From Paenibacillus endophyticus (GTDB taxonomy: Bacteria > Bacillota > Bacilli > Paenibacillales > Paenibacillaceae), in the NCBI RefSeq assembly GCF_014192395.1, contig NZ_JACHXW010000030.1, forward strand, positions 22,512 through 86,511: a DNA stretch of 64,000 nucleotides, written 5' to 3'. The position numbers and the translations under genes were made by a program. Every line of letters starts with the position of its first letter. Position 1 is the stretch's first letter. Of the stretch, positions 52,261 to 61,688 are shown one piece after another. A model generated the notes under the pieces. The model worked only from the letters and a program-made list of their open reading frames with translations, made no database searches and was not told the origin of the DNA.

Positions 52261-52982
52261 TGAAGCTTCTGGCACTAACGAAAAATGATGCTCGACAAAT
52301 TTGGAAGGATCCCCTGCTCATGGCTAGCTTGCTTGGTCCATTAGTACTCATAGTGTTTGCGCGTTTCATTATTCCTCCTCTTTCCGGCTGGGTAGAGCAG
52401 CATTATGGGTTTCCAGTAATTGATTATTTCGATTTCATCGCTGTCATTCTGCTGCTTACGATACCGCTTCTTTCCGGTACGATGGCCGGACTGCTCATGC
52501 TTGATGAACGCGATGAAAATATGATTGCCTATTATGCCATTACCCCGCTAACCCGTAAAGGTTATTTTATATACCGGTTATATGGGCCTGTCCTTTTGTC
52601 GATTGGACTGTCCAGCTTGTTTTTTCTATGGTCTGGCATTACAGAGGTTCAAATAGAAGGCCTCTATTTCGTGATCCTGCTCACGATAGAGGCTCTCTGC
52701 ATGGCTCTATTTTTAGCTGCGTTTGCTGCCAATAAGGTAGAAGGCTTAGCTTTATCCAAAATTAGCGGTTTACTGTTTGCAGGTCCCATTATCGCTGCCT
52801 TCGCCCCCTTTCCGTGGTCGTATGTGGGAGCATGGATTCCGACGTATTGGCCTGCAAAAAGCTATTTATTAGCCGTTTCAGAAAAACCGTTTCTTTCCTT
52901 CGGCTCATTTATAATTGGTCTTGTCTTGCACCTCATTTTGTTAAATGGCATGCTTCGTTCATTCTTGAAAAGAATGGATTAG
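52257..52982 (+). CDS. ABC exporter permease 2
   Basis: The 241-residue ABC-2-like membrane protein has six segments: KDPLLMASLLGPLVLIVFAR at the start, LLMLDERDENMIAYYAITPL as the loop that matches permease 1, and a hydrophobic C-terminal half. It follows permease 1 with a 4-nt overlap. The gene converges with the CPA1 antiporter, whose stop is 17 nt away, and no terminator is visible between them. Confidence 0.88.
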   Translation: MMKLLALTKNDARQIWKDPLLMASLLGPLVLIVFARFIIPPLSGWVEQHYGFPVIDYFDFIAVILLLTIPLLSGTMAGLLMLDERDENMIAYYAITPLTRKGYFIYRLYGPVLLSIGLSSLFFLWSGITEVQIEGLYFVILLTIEALCMALFLAAFAANKVEGLALSKISGLLFAGPIIAAFAPFPWSYVGAWIPTYWPAKSYLLAVSEKPFLSFGSFIIGLVLHLILLNGMLRSFLKRMD

Positions 52983-52999
52983 CAACAGTTAACTTTGTC

Positions 53000-54235
53000 T
53001 TAAACAGACTTTCCCTTCTGCTGCTCGCTTAATCCAAGCTTCATAACGAGTGGCTTAATGGTCAAACCCTGCACAAGAAGAGAGAAAAGCACAACGCTAA
53101 ATGTTAGAACAAGAACATCGTCTCTCCCTTCAAAAGTAGGCGGCAAGCTGAGGGCGAGTGCTATCGATAGACTCCCCTTTAGCCCTCCCCAGTTCAAGAC
53201 CGCTTTCCATGAGCGGGAAAATCCTTTTATAAAATGAACGCTTGTATAAAGGGCTATTGTCCTTCCTGCAAGTACAATAAGGATAGCAGCGGCAATCATA
53301 ACCCATTTATCGGTAAAGTCAATATTTTTGATTTCAATACCGATCATCAAGAAAATAAGGGAGTTTGCGATTAAGGTAACGACATCCCAAAAAGAATTTA
53401 TATTTACTTTTGTTGTCTCAGACATACCGATTTTCGCGCCATAGTTCCCAAAAATCAAGCCAGCAACTACGACCGCAATAACGCCTGATACATGAAAATG
53501 CTCGGCTATAAAGAAGCTTCCGAAAAATAATAGCATGGAGAATGCAATTTCAAGGGGGTAATCATCGTAAAATCGGATAAGCTGCGAGAATAGATACCCT
53601 AATACCGTACCAATTAGAATACCGCCGATTGCGAATTTTAAAAACAGCAGCAGTCCGCTGCCAAGGCCTAGCCATCCGAGTTCCATATAGGAGAGCAGAT
53701 ACAAAGACGATATTTGAAATAGGACAACGGCAATCCCGTCATTTAGCAAAGACTCGCCTTCAATAATGGTAACGACCGACTTCGGTACGCCCAATGACTT
53801 AAAGATGGAAATGACGCTTATCGGATCCGTTGCGCTCATTAATGCGCCAAATGTGAACGCTACAATCAAGGGAAGATCAAGTAAGTAATAAGCAGAGAAT
53901 GCAATGATCAGGAATGAAAGTAGTGTGCCGCCAAAGGCTAAAGCGAGTACTGGCTTACTCTGCTCTTTAAGATGGGAAAACGGTAGCTTTAATGTTGCAT
54001 CCCCTAATAAAATAGGTAAAAACAAAGAAATAATTATGGCTTGAAATACATGCGACTGTGTAATAAATGCTTCTGCTTCCTCTAATAATGGAATATTCGT
54101 AACGCCCATAAGAAGACCCACGATGACCAGAGCAATGGAGTAGGGCTGATTCAACTTCTTCGAAATGCCAATAACAAATATTGAAACTGCTAAAAGCACC
54201 AATAATTGAATGAAGGTTTCGTTAAATTCATGCAT
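53000..54235 (-). CDS. CPA1-family Na+/H+ antiporter
   Basis: The 411-residue cation/proton antiporter has about twelve helices, with the ion-binding aspartate pair region ALMSATDPISVISIF (about 130-144), EGESLLNDGIAVVLF (about 158-172) and LNWGGLKGSLSIALALSLPP near the end (about 345-364). It lacks the long cytoplasmic tail of many NhaP proteins. It lies 27 nt after mrpG on the same strand, so it is probably co-transcribed with the Mrp genes as an extra antiporter. Confidence 0.92.
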   Translation of the reverse strand: MHEFNETFIQLLVLLAVSIFVIGISKKLNQPYSIALVIVGLLMGVTNIPLLEEAEAFITQSHVFQAIIISLFLPILLGDATLKLPFSHLKEQSKPVLALAFGGTLLSFLIIAFSAYYLLDLPLIVAFTFGALMSATDPISVISIFKSLGVPKSVVTIIEGESLLNDGIAVVLFQISSLYLLSYMELGWLGLGSGLLLFLKFAIGGILIGTVLGYLFSQLIRFYDDYPLEIAFSMLLFFGSFFIAEHFHVSGVIAVVVAGLIFGNYGAKIGMSETTKVNINSFWDVVTLIANSLIFLMIGIEIKNIDFTDKWVMIAAAILIVLAGRTIALYTSVHFIKGFSRSWKAVLNWGGLKGSLSIALALSLPPTFEGRDDVLVLTFSVVLFSLLVQGLTIKPLVMKLGLSEQQKGKSV

Positions 54236-54262
54236 TGCTGACTCCTCTTTTCTAATGGGTTC

Positions 54263-54634
54263 TTACTTTCGTTGTTCTTTTTTCAGCGCATTCTTCAAAT
54301 CATCCTGCACGGTTTCTTCCCATAATGCAACACCCGATCGATATGCAGCCCTTCCGTTCAAATGACCGGCTACCGGCGCTGTTATAAATACAAATACGAT
54401 GCCAAGTAGCAGCTTTGCGCTTGAATGCTCCAAGTAAAACATAAAATAGAGGAATGTGCCGATTAAAATAAGCAAAACGCCAAGCGTCGCGCTTTTGGTG
54501 GCTGCATGCGATCTTAAGTAAACATCTGGCAGCCTTATGAGGCCAAATGCACTTAGCGCGCTAATAAGCGAACCAAACAAAATGACCAATCCTAGGAGCA
54601 GTTCTCCAAGCTTACTTATCATCTCCATGCTCAA
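54263..54634 (-). CDS. mrpG: Mrp antiporter subunit G
   Basis: The 123-residue subunit has three helices. It starts LGELLLGLVILFGSLISALS and has GLIRLPDVYLRSHAATKSATLG, the MrpG signature. It is part of the multi-subunit Na+/H+ antiporter complex. It overlaps mrpF by 23 nt. The C-terminal 25 residues are charged and soluble. Confidence 0.92.
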   Translation of the reverse strand: MSMEMISKLGELLLGLVILFGSLISALSAFGLIRLPDVYLRSHAATKSATLGVLLILIGTFLYFMFYLEHSSAKLLLGIVFVFITAPVAGHLNGRAAYRSGVALWEETVQDDLKNALKKEQRK

Positions 54635-54896
54635 TGACTACACCCCTCTCTATATATCTTGCAAAAGCTGTTGTACCGATAAAGGTTAAAATGCCAATTA
54701 GCAAAATAATATCGAAATATGTTTTTGTTTTCAGCAGCATGCTGATAACGGCTATCATCGATAATAAAATAACGCCTATCGTATCCAGTGCGGCAATCCG
54801 ATCCGGTACGGAGGGACCCAAAAGCAGTCGATACAAGCAACCTAAGATAGCTAGCGATAATACACCAAGTGAGACGAGCAGCATTGCATTCAACAT
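54612..54896 (-). CDS. mrpF: Mrp antiporter subunit F
   Basis: The 94-residue subunit has three helices, with LLLGPSVPDRIAALDTIGVI (about 25-44), the MrpF signature with its conserved Asp. Its start touches the mrpE stop, and mrpG overlaps its end. It has the normal length. Confidence 0.92.
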   Translation of the reverse strand: MLNAMLLVSLGVLSLAILGCLYRLLLGPSVPDRIAALDTIGVILLSMIAVISMLLKTKTYFDIILLIGILTFIGTTAFARYIERGVVIEHGDDK

Positions 54897-55372
54897 TAAC
54901 GGGTCACCTCCATAATCGCTTTTTCAAAGGAACTTTTAATTTGCTGGGATAGCATCTCTGCATCACTAATATCCATAGCATGAATATACAGCGTCCGTCC
55001 GTCTCTAGATACGTCTAACGTCAACGTGCCTGGTGTCAAACAGATTAAACAAGAGAGAACGGTAATCTCCCAGTCTGTTTGGAGTTCGGTCTGATAAGCT
55101 ACAATCCCAGGACGAATAGACAGTTTTGGCCGAATAATGAGTCCAATAACAACAAAGCTCGAGATAAATAATTCTTTCACAAACAAAATAAGCAGCTTTA
55201 TAACCGCCCATACCCTCTTTAGATAAAAATCATGAGGCCAAAAACGGCTAAGCAGTCCAATACTTACAGCACCAACCAAGTAGCCGATTGTAAACCTAGG
55301 AAATGACCAGTCATTATGCAGAAACATCCAAACGACGGCTATGATCAAATTTAATAAGATTTGCAAGGCCAT
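54896..55372 (-). CDS. mrpE: Mrp antiporter subunit E
   Basis: The 158-residue MrpE has two or three N-terminal helices (LLNLIIAVVWMFLHNDWSFP to IKLLILFVKELFISSFVVIG). A soluble half follows, with LTPGTLTLDVSRDGRTLYIH (about 110-129), the conserved signature. It is located between mrpD (gap 1 nt) and mrpF. Confidence 0.92.
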   Translation of the reverse strand: MALQILLNLIIAVVWMFLHNDWSFPRFTIGYLVGAVSIGLLSRFWPHDFYLKRVWAVIKLLILFVKELFISSFVVIGLIIRPKLSIRPGIVAYQTELQTDWEITVLSCLICLTPGTLTLDVSRDGRTLYIHAMDISDAEMLSQQIKSSFEKAIMEVTR

Positions 55373-55373
55373 C

Positions 55374-56855
55374 TCATCTACTCCTTAATACTGCATCAAT
55401 ATAGGTTGCTGGACTGCTAAGTGTATTCCCTGCTTCCGAAACAAAACGATACACCCACTCCGAGCCGAATCCCATACCAATAAGGAGTAAGCACAAACTG
55501 CCAGCCGTAATCGTGAATCCTTTGTTGATTTTAGGCCATGTATGGCCATTCTTCATTTCTTCTCCCCAGAAAACGGCCATAAACAGTTTGATTAGCGAGT
55601 AAAGCACGATAAAACTTGAAGCTAGTGATATCGCTGTTAGCAAATAATAACCCTCCTGCAAACTGCCTCTAATAATAAGAAGTTTTCCTGTAAAACCGCT
55701 TAATGGCGGAATTCCAGCTATAGCAAGCGTTGCAATAAAAAACATCCAGCCCATAAGCGGATAACGCTTTATGAGTCCTCCCATTTCAGTCAATCGACTA
55801 GTTCCGGCTAAATACACGAGCATGCCACCCACGATAAACAGAAGTGCTTTTGCCGCCATATCATGCAGCAAATAAAATACAGTTCCATTTAACGCGTCCT
55901 CCGTGCCAACCGATAAACCCACGGCTATAAAACCTACACTTATCACTACATTATAATTTAAAATTCGCCATATATCTGAATAGGCTATTGCACCGAAAGC
56001 GCCAAATATCATAGTAGCTGCCGCCATCCAAGCCATCCAACTATGCGTGACAGCCGGTTCATGATAAAAGATGAGCGTGAACATTCTTATCAGCGCATAT
56101 AGGCCGACCTTCGTGAGCAATGCGGCAAACAAAGCCGATATGGCTGCAGGAGGAACGCTGTAAGATCCTGGAAGCCAGAAAAACAAGAATAGCCCCGCCT
56201 TTAACGAAAATACGATAAGAAACATGATGGCAATTACATTCAAAACGCCGTCCTGTCCTGCCTGCGCAATACGAACTGAAAGGTCTGCCATATTCAACGT
56301 GCCGACAACGCCGTATAAATAAGCAACGGCTGCTACAAACAATGTCGAGGATAGGATATTGATTAAAATATATTTTAACGTTTCCCGCAATTGTCGTTTC
56401 GTTCCACCTAGAACGATTAAGGCGTAGGAGGAGATAAGCATTACCTCAAAGCATACGAACAGATTAAACAAATCTCCTGTAAGAAATGAGCCCATTACAC
56501 CAACCAGAAGAAACTGAAAGAACGGGTAAAAGTAATGGCTCTCCCTTTCCTTACCCATTGTTCCAAAGGCAAAAAACAAACATGCCGCCCCCACTATTGA
56601 AGTTGTCAGGATTAGTAATGCTGCCAGCATATCAGCAACAAAAACGATTCCATAAGGCGGTAACCAGCCCCCCATATAAAGCGTTTGAATCCCATCTGTT
56701 TTGACTTGATACAGAATAACAGATGAAACAATGAGGTTAAGCAAGATACTTATGGCGCTGATCCATCTCTGCCAAGCGATTTGTTTATGGATAAATAAAA
56801 GAAAAACAGCGGTACATAAAGGGATTAGAAGCGGTAAAACAAGTAGGTTATTCAT
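55374..56855 (-). CDS. mrpD: Mrp antiporter subunit D
   Basis: The 493-residue NuoN/NuoL-like proton-pumping subunit has about fourteen helices. It shows FVCFEVMLISSYALIVLGG (conserved Glu on helix 5), the lysine-bearing SLKAGLFLFFWLPGSYSVPP, the broken-helix region YLLHDMAAKALLFIVGGML and PPLSGFTGKLLIIRG. It overlaps mrpC by 8 nt. Normal length. Confidence 0.94.
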   Translation of the reverse strand: MNNLLVLPLLIPLCTAVFLLFIHKQIAWQRWISAISILLNLIVSSVILYQVKTDGIQTLYMGGWLPPYGIVFVADMLAALLILTTSIVGAACLFFAFGTMGKERESHYFYPFFQFLLVGVMGSFLTGDLFNLFVCFEVMLISSYALIVLGGTKRQLRETLKYILINILSSTLFVAAVAYLYGVVGTLNMADLSVRIAQAGQDGVLNVIAIMFLIVFSLKAGLFLFFWLPGSYSVPPAAISALFAALLTKVGLYALIRMFTLIFYHEPAVTHSWMAWMAAATMIFGAFGAIAYSDIWRILNYNVVISVGFIAVGLSVGTEDALNGTVFYLLHDMAAKALLFIVGGMLVYLAGTSRLTEMGGLIKRYPLMGWMFFIATLAIAGIPPLSGFTGKLLIIRGSLQEGYYLLTAISLASSFIVLYSLIKLFMAVFWGEEMKNGHTWPKINKGFTITAGSLCLLLIGMGFGSEWVYRFVSEAGNTLSSPATYIDAVLRSR

Positions 56856-57195
56856 CGTCCTTCCCCCTTAATTGCTCCATATCATCCGTTCCTAACTTCT
56901 GGTAAGCCTTATAGGCCAACACGAAAAAAAATGAGGTTACACCGAAACTAATGACGATAGAGGTTAGAATAAGTGCCTGCGGCAGCGGGTCGACATAAGC
57001 CTCAGCTTTTTCCCCGAGAAGCGGTGCTTCGCCCGTCTTCAGCCTAGACATCGTAAGCAAGAGCAAATGAACCCCATGTGTAAGAATAGATGTGCCTAAA
57101 ATAATGCGCAGAAGGCTTTTAGACAGAACGAGATATACCCCGACAGTAAAAATAACGCCTATTGCCAGTGACATATATAATTCCATGCTACTCAT
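56848..57195 (-). CDS. mrpC: Mrp antiporter subunit C
   Basis: The 115-residue NuoK-like subunit has three helices, with LGTSILTHGVHLLLLTM (about 34-50) and DPLPQALILTSIVISFGVTS (about 69-88), the MrpC signature. It overlaps mrpA and mrpD by 8 nt on each side. Confidence 0.94.
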   Translation of the reverse strand: MSSMELYMSLAIGVIFTVGVYLVLSKSLLRIILGTSILTHGVHLLLLTMSRLKTGEAPLLGEKAEAYVDPLPQALILTSIVISFGVTSFFFVLAYKAYQKLGTDDMEQLRGKDDE

Positions 57196-60064
57196 CCCTC
57201 CCTATCGTTAAAATAATGTTCATTGTGATGCCAATGACCGTTAAATAGACCCCTAAATCAAATAGCATCGCCGTTGCAAGCTCCGTGTCGCCTAGAATAG
57301 GCAGCATGAAGTGTCCGAATGAATGGCTGAGAAACGGAGCTTTTACAAAGAAAGAGCCTATCCCCGTCAGTAACGCAACGGTGAGCCCGACAGCCGTTAA
57401 TATCTTGAAGTCGATGGGTATAACCTCTCGCATCGTTTTGATTCCAAATGCCATGGTGAGCAAAACAAATGCAGCTGAAGCCATTAGCGCCCCTATGAAT
57501 CCTCCGCCAGGATTATTGTGGCCTGCAAAAAACAAGTACAGCGAAAACGTCAAAATAATGAAAATAACGACTTTGGAAATCGTCTGAAGGATGACGTCAT
57601 TGCTTTTAATTACGGGAAATGCATATTTTCCTCTGCTGCTCATTTTGGGAAGGGTCATTTTTTCCCCCTCTGGGTCCAGTTTCAGCTTAATCATGGCATA
57701 AATGCCGAAGGAAGCAATCGCAAGCACAACGATTTCAAGCATGGTGTCAAAGCCGCGGAAATCGACAAGGATCACGTTGACTACATTTTTGCCGCCAGCT
57801 AGATGATAGCTTTCCTTCAAGAAAAAATCAGATATGGATTCAAACGACCGGTTTCCGCTCGCGCTTAGCGCAATTAGTGTCATGACCGTACCGACACCAG
57901 CCGCTATCGCAAAATTAGACAGCCTAAAACGCAAAGGTGCAATTTTTTTGCTTAATTTAGGCAAGTGATAAAAGCAAAGCAGAAACAAGGTTACAGAAAC
58001 CGTTTCTACGATCATCTGCGTCAAAGCTAAGTCCGGAGCATGGAAAATGACAAAAAACAAAGTAACCATATACCCGGCAGTTCCGGTTAAAATAATAGCC
58101 ATCATTCTTGACTTTGTGAACGGTATGGCAATAACGGATAAAACCAATACGACAATAATAATGGCTTCATACATCGATGTAGGCGCAAAATTAGTGAAAT
58201 CAAATTGCATGCTTTGCGACTGCATCATGGTATAACTTAGTGAAATGATAAGAAATACAAAAATGTAGATCAAGTAATGGCGGATAGACCCCGTCATATA
58301 CCCATTCGTTATCCCTTTTGAGAATCGGTTTAGTAAATAGAGCCCTCCATCATACATGTTGTTTAAAGTCACTTTTCGAACGATGGGTTCACTGATTAGT
58401 TTCAACCGATGATGCAGCTTGAACAGGATAGTTCCAATTAAAATAACCCCAATTGTCATATAAATTTCAGTCGTCCAGCCATGCCAGAAATGAATGGAGA
58501 CAAGAAAACGTTCTCCTGACAGAAGCATGCTTGGATGGATAGCAGCCATAGCCGGTTCAATTAAGGAATATGCGATCAAATTCGGGAAGAATCCAATCAC
58601 AATGGCTAACGATGCAAATATAACTGGCGATATCAGCATCCCCATGGGTGCTTCATGCGGCTTATCTGTAAGCTTCTCAAGCTGTATAGGTCCTCTAAAG
58701 GTTTTGAATAATAGAACCATACTGTAAACAAATGTGAATATACTGGCGATCCATGCAATAACCGGCACAAGAACAAGAAGAAACTGCAAATCCATAATAT
58801 CCATCTCTTTAATATTGAGAGCTGCAGTAAAAAACATTTCCTTACTCAGAAAACCGTTAAACGGAGGTAAACCAGCCATAGAAAACGTACCGATAAGCGC
58901 AATTGAAAAAGTAATCGGCATGAAGGACATCAGGCCTCCAAGCTTCCGAATATCCCTGGTTCCTGTTCCATGGTCAACAATCCCAACAACCATAAACAAA
59001 GCGCCTTTAAATACAGCATGATTAATAAGATGAAAAATGGCCGCCATCGTTGCTTTTGTGTAGAAAAGAGAATCCGTTCCACCTGTGTAGAAGGCTGCTG
59101 CCGATCCAAGTCCCAGCAAGCTCATAATGAGGCCAAGCTGACTAATGGTGGAAAACGCGAGCAATGCCTTTAGGTCTGTTTGCTTCATAGCCCGGTAAGA
59201 TCCGTATATCATGGTAAGCAGTCCGACAAATGATATAAGCCAGAACCAAGCGGTCTCCCCGGAAAATACAGGACTGAACCTTGCAACTAAATATAATCCT
59301 GCCTTAACCATTGTCGCAGAATGGAGATAGGCGCTTACTGGGGTTGGAGCCTCCATGGCATCCGGCAGCCAAATATGAAAAGGAAATTGCGCTGATTTTG
59401 TAAATGCGCCAATCAGAACGAGTATCATGGCAGGAGTAAATAACGAATGATTCGTAACGATGTCTAAACTCCCTAATATTTCTCGGATACTGAACGTGCC
59501 TGACATCACATAAAACATGACAAAACCAGCCAACATGGATAAGCCGCCAAATACGGTAATCAGCATCGATTTTAATGCGCCATATCTTGATTTCTCCCTC
59601 TGATGCCAGAACGCAATCAGCAGAAAGGAAGAAATACTTGTGAGCTCCCAAAACCCGTAAAGGACGATAAGATTATCGGACAGCACAACGCCAAGCATAG
59701 CTCCCATAAATAAAAGCAAATAAACATAAAAGGAGTTGATAGCCTCCTTTTTTTTATCCAAATAAAATATGGAATAAAGGACTACCAACGCTCCAATCCC
59801 CGTTATAAGCAAAGAAAATAATAAGCTTAATCCATCCAAGTACAGGGCTATTGAAATACCAAGCGATGGAATCCAAGGAATAGCTGTTGAAATGCTGCTT
59901 CCATTTTGTATAGATGTAATTTGGCCCATAAAAAATGCGAATAATAATACAGGAATCGTTAGAACAATCCACCCCGTGTGCGTACGAGAAATCAGTTTTT
60001 GCAAAAGCGGACTAACAGCGGCTCCAATAAATGGTAAAAAAACAGCGATCAGCAAGAAAGACAT
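57188..60064 (-). CDS. mrpA: Mrp antiporter subunit A fused to subunit B
   Basis: The 958-residue subunit holds a NuoL-like part (about 1-770). Helix motifs are FYGFWELTSISSFLLIAFWH (conserved Glu), FPFHIWLPDAMEAPTPVSAYLHSATMVKAG (split here: IWLPDAMEAPTPVS and YLHSATMVKAG) and HLINHAVFKGALFMVVG. A C-terminal MrpB-type domain (about 815-955: FAGHNNPGGGFIGALMASAA, GVYLTVIGITMNIILTIG) follows. There is no separate mrpB in the operon, so the B subunit is fused here, as in some A'-type systems. The frame extends to 60103, but GGAGGG lies 6 nt before ATG 60064. Confidence 0.93.
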   Translation of the reverse strand: MSFLLIAVFLPFIGAAVSPLLQKLISRTHTGWIVLTIPVLLFAFFMGQITSIQNGSSISTAIPWIPSLGISIALYLDGLSLLFSLLITGIGALVVLYSIFYLDKKKEAINSFYVYLLLFMGAMLGVVLSDNLIVLYGFWELTSISSFLLIAFWHQREKSRYGALKSMLITVFGGLSMLAGFVMFYVMSGTFSIREILGSLDIVTNHSLFTPAMILVLIGAFTKSAQFPFHIWLPDAMEAPTPVSAYLHSATMVKAGLYLVARFSPVFSGETAWFWLISFVGLLTMIYGSYRAMKQTDLKALLAFSTISQLGLIMSLLGLGSAAAFYTGGTDSLFYTKATMAAIFHLINHAVFKGALFMVVGIVDHGTGTRDIRKLGGLMSFMPITFSIALIGTFSMAGLPPFNGFLSKEMFFTAALNIKEMDIMDLQFLLVLVPVIAWIASIFTFVYSMVLLFKTFRGPIQLEKLTDKPHEAPMGMLISPVIFASLAIVIGFFPNLIAYSLIEPAMAAIHPSMLLSGERFLVSIHFWHGWTTEIYMTIGVILIGTILFKLHHRLKLISEPIVRKVTLNNMYDGGLYLLNRFSKGITNGYMTGSIRHYLIYIFVFLIISLSYTMMQSQSMQFDFTNFAPTSMYEAIIIVVLVLSVIAIPFTKSRMMAIILTGTAGYMVTLFFVIFHAPDLALTQMIVETVSVTLFLLCFYHLPKLSKKIAPLRFRLSNFAIAAGVGTVMTLIALSASGNRSFESISDFFLKESYHLAGGKNVVNVILVDFRGFDTMLEIVVLAIASFGIYAMIKLKLDPEGEKMTLPKMSSRGKYAFPVIKSNDVILQTISKVVIFIILTFSLYLFFAGHNNPGGGFIGALMASAAFVLLTMAFGIKTMREVIPIDFKILTAVGLTVALLTGIGSFFVKAPFLSHSFGHFMLPILGDTELATAMLFDLGVYLTVIGITMNIILTIGRDE

Positions 60065-60149
60065 TTCAACCCTCCAAATCATTAGACTTAACTCAATAAG
60101 CATTTCCCATATTCAGTAAAAATACTTCATTTTCACGCGATTCCCTAAA

Positions 60150-60182
60150 AAAACGCAAAAAGAGCCCGCTGTTGGCAGGCTC
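60150..60182 (-). terminator. Terminator upstream of the mrp operon
   Basis: GAGCCCGC pairs with GCAGGCTC around TGTTG (60162-60182), with one mismatch. On the minus strand TTTTTGCGTTTTTTT follows. It stops transcription entering from the small gene at 60561-60860, isolating the mrp promoter. Confidence 0.75.
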
Positions 60183-60324
60183 CTCCGATAAAACTAATTA
60201 TTTATTTGTTTGCAAAACCATTTCCAATTATATCTTCTAAACCTACCACTGTCAAACAGAAACCACCCAATTGAATAAATATACATATGTGAGGAGATTA
60301 CTATGGATGAAGGAGTGATGTATC

Positions 60325-60564
60325 TTGTATCGGGTTAGAGCATGGAGCAGTTTAACTATTTTTCTTATTCTTTTTGGACTTGCATGGGCAATGGATTCAC
60401 ACATACATAAACAACACACTATTCAACAAGAATTTTCTCCGATTGATAAAGGCTATACCATTTACTCTTCGCTAACCCGCCAGCCCGTTGTTGATCCAAT
60501 AACACCCTATGGGCCGCGAGAATACGTTAGAATTATACGTATTCAAACGCTGTTAGATGATTAG
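60325..60564 (+). CDS. Small membrane-anchored hypothetical protein
   Basis: The 79-residue protein has one N-terminal helix (about 7-22, SLTIFLILFGLAWAMDSHI) and a hydrophilic tail with PITPYGPREYVRIIRIQTLL. TTG 60325 follows AAGGAG with a 10-nt spacer. It converges with the minus-strand gene at 60561 (4-nt overlap of ends). I recognise no family. It has the size and layout of small cell-envelope proteins. Confidence 0.6.
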   Translation: MYRVRAWSSLTIFLILFGLAWAMDSHIHKQHTIQQEFSPIDKGYTIYSSLTRQPVVDPITPYGPREYVRIIRIQTLLDD

Positions 60565-60860
60565 TGCTGATCCTGTATCTTGTGTATAGCTGCCTTAACC
60601 ACTTTAATGAAGCCAGTTGGGTCCGTTTTGATGGAATAAGAAAATATTCCATGCTTTGTATGCAAATAGAGGAAGCCTTCTTCGCTGCCTAAACGTCGGT
60701 ATGAGATATCAAATAACTCTCGGATAAGGAATTCATGATATCGGGTTGTGATTTTATCTGGATACAGCTGAATGAACCGTTCATTTACCACCGTTATTTG
60801 CTCATTGCCGATAATTTCACGCCCCACCTTATAATAGGGCATTTCTGCAATCCATTTCAT
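60561..60860 (-). CDS. Hypothetical protein, possibly PH-like domain
   Basis: The 99-residue soluble protein reads MKWIAEMPYYKVGREIIGNE then QITVVNERFIQLYPDKITTR and on to YLHTKHGIFSYSIKTDPTGF. Alternating strands with a C-terminal helix suggest a small beta-barrel fold, but I recognise no family. It lies 33 nt after the ABC permease at 60894 on the same strand, so it may be the third gene of that operon. Confidence 0.65.
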   Translation of the reverse strand: MKWIAEMPYYKVGREIIGNEQITVVNERFIQLYPDKITTRYHEFLIRELFDISYRRLGSEEGFLYLHTKHGIFSYSIKTDPTGFIKVVKAAIHKIQDQH

Positions 60861-60893
60861 GAATGATCTCCTTGTCCTACTACAAACCTCAGA

Positions 60894-61688
60894 TTACAAA
60901 GGTAAATCTCTTCGTTTAAATACATAAATAGCACCCCAATAAAACAATAGTCCAATCATACCAAGACCAATTATGCTTGGCAAAAGATTTGCACTCCCAA
61001 CTGCTATTTCTGCAGGTTTGAAGAAAGTAAGTACAGTAAATCGACCTAGCCATTTCAGATCATTGGACATATTTGAAAGCAATTGAAACATGTAGAATAC
61101 GACTGACAATGCTCCCGAAGAAAGAAGCGATTGTTTAGACTCGTTGAATAGAGTGGAAAAGAAGAAGGCATAGCCGCTAATAGCAAAAAACAATAAAAAA
61201 CCCATTACATTAATTTGAATAAATGCTATACGGTTGAAATCATCTTGATCATTTAGAATTGGGCCCACAATTAAACCCACTACTGTTGTAATTGATGTAA
61301 GCAGGAATAGCCCTGAAAGCAGGACAGCGGCTTGTGTTAGTGCTATTTTTCTTCTAGAAATGGGTGTAGCAAGAAAATAGGCCATTGATCCCCGATCTAC
61401 TAAATTAGCCATTAATTGATTTGCAGCGATGATACATAAAATAATCATAAAAACAACAAAAGTAACGCCGTAAAAGCCTGTCGCTATAAATCCTGTCATT
61501 CCATGTAGACCAGCGCTTATCCCCAACGCATTACGCATAGCCTCGGGCAGCATTGCGAATGGATCAGTTTCAAGACTTGATGTATACATCCCCATAATAA
61601 CAAGTAAATAAAATAAGATGAGTGCAGTAAATATTGCAAACAGTCTATAGGTTCTCTGCACTGTGGACAAGAATAGCGCTCTGTTCAT
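60894..61688 (-). CDS. ABC-2-type exporter permease
   Basis: The 264-residue membrane subunit has six helices, including LFAIFTALILFYLLVIMGMY, a periplasmic stretch, LVDRGSMAYFLATPISRRKIALTQ (the conserved permease loop) and a C-terminal VFKRRDLPL tail. Its start overlaps the ATPase stop by 4 nt. It forms an exporter with that ATPase under the divergent TetR. Confidence 0.9.
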   Translation of the reverse strand: MNRALFLSTVQRTYRLFAIFTALILFYLLVIMGMYTSSLETDPFAMLPEAMRNALGISAGLHGMTGFIATGFYGVTFVVFMIILCIIAANQLMANLVDRGSMAYFLATPISRRKIALTQAAVLLSGLFLLTSITTVVGLIVGPILNDQDDFNRIAFIQINVMGFLLFFAISGYAFFFSTLFNESKQSLLSSGALSVVFYMFQLLSNMSNDLKWLGRFTVLTFFKPAEIAVGSANLLPSIIGLGMIGLLFYWGAIYVFKRRDLPL

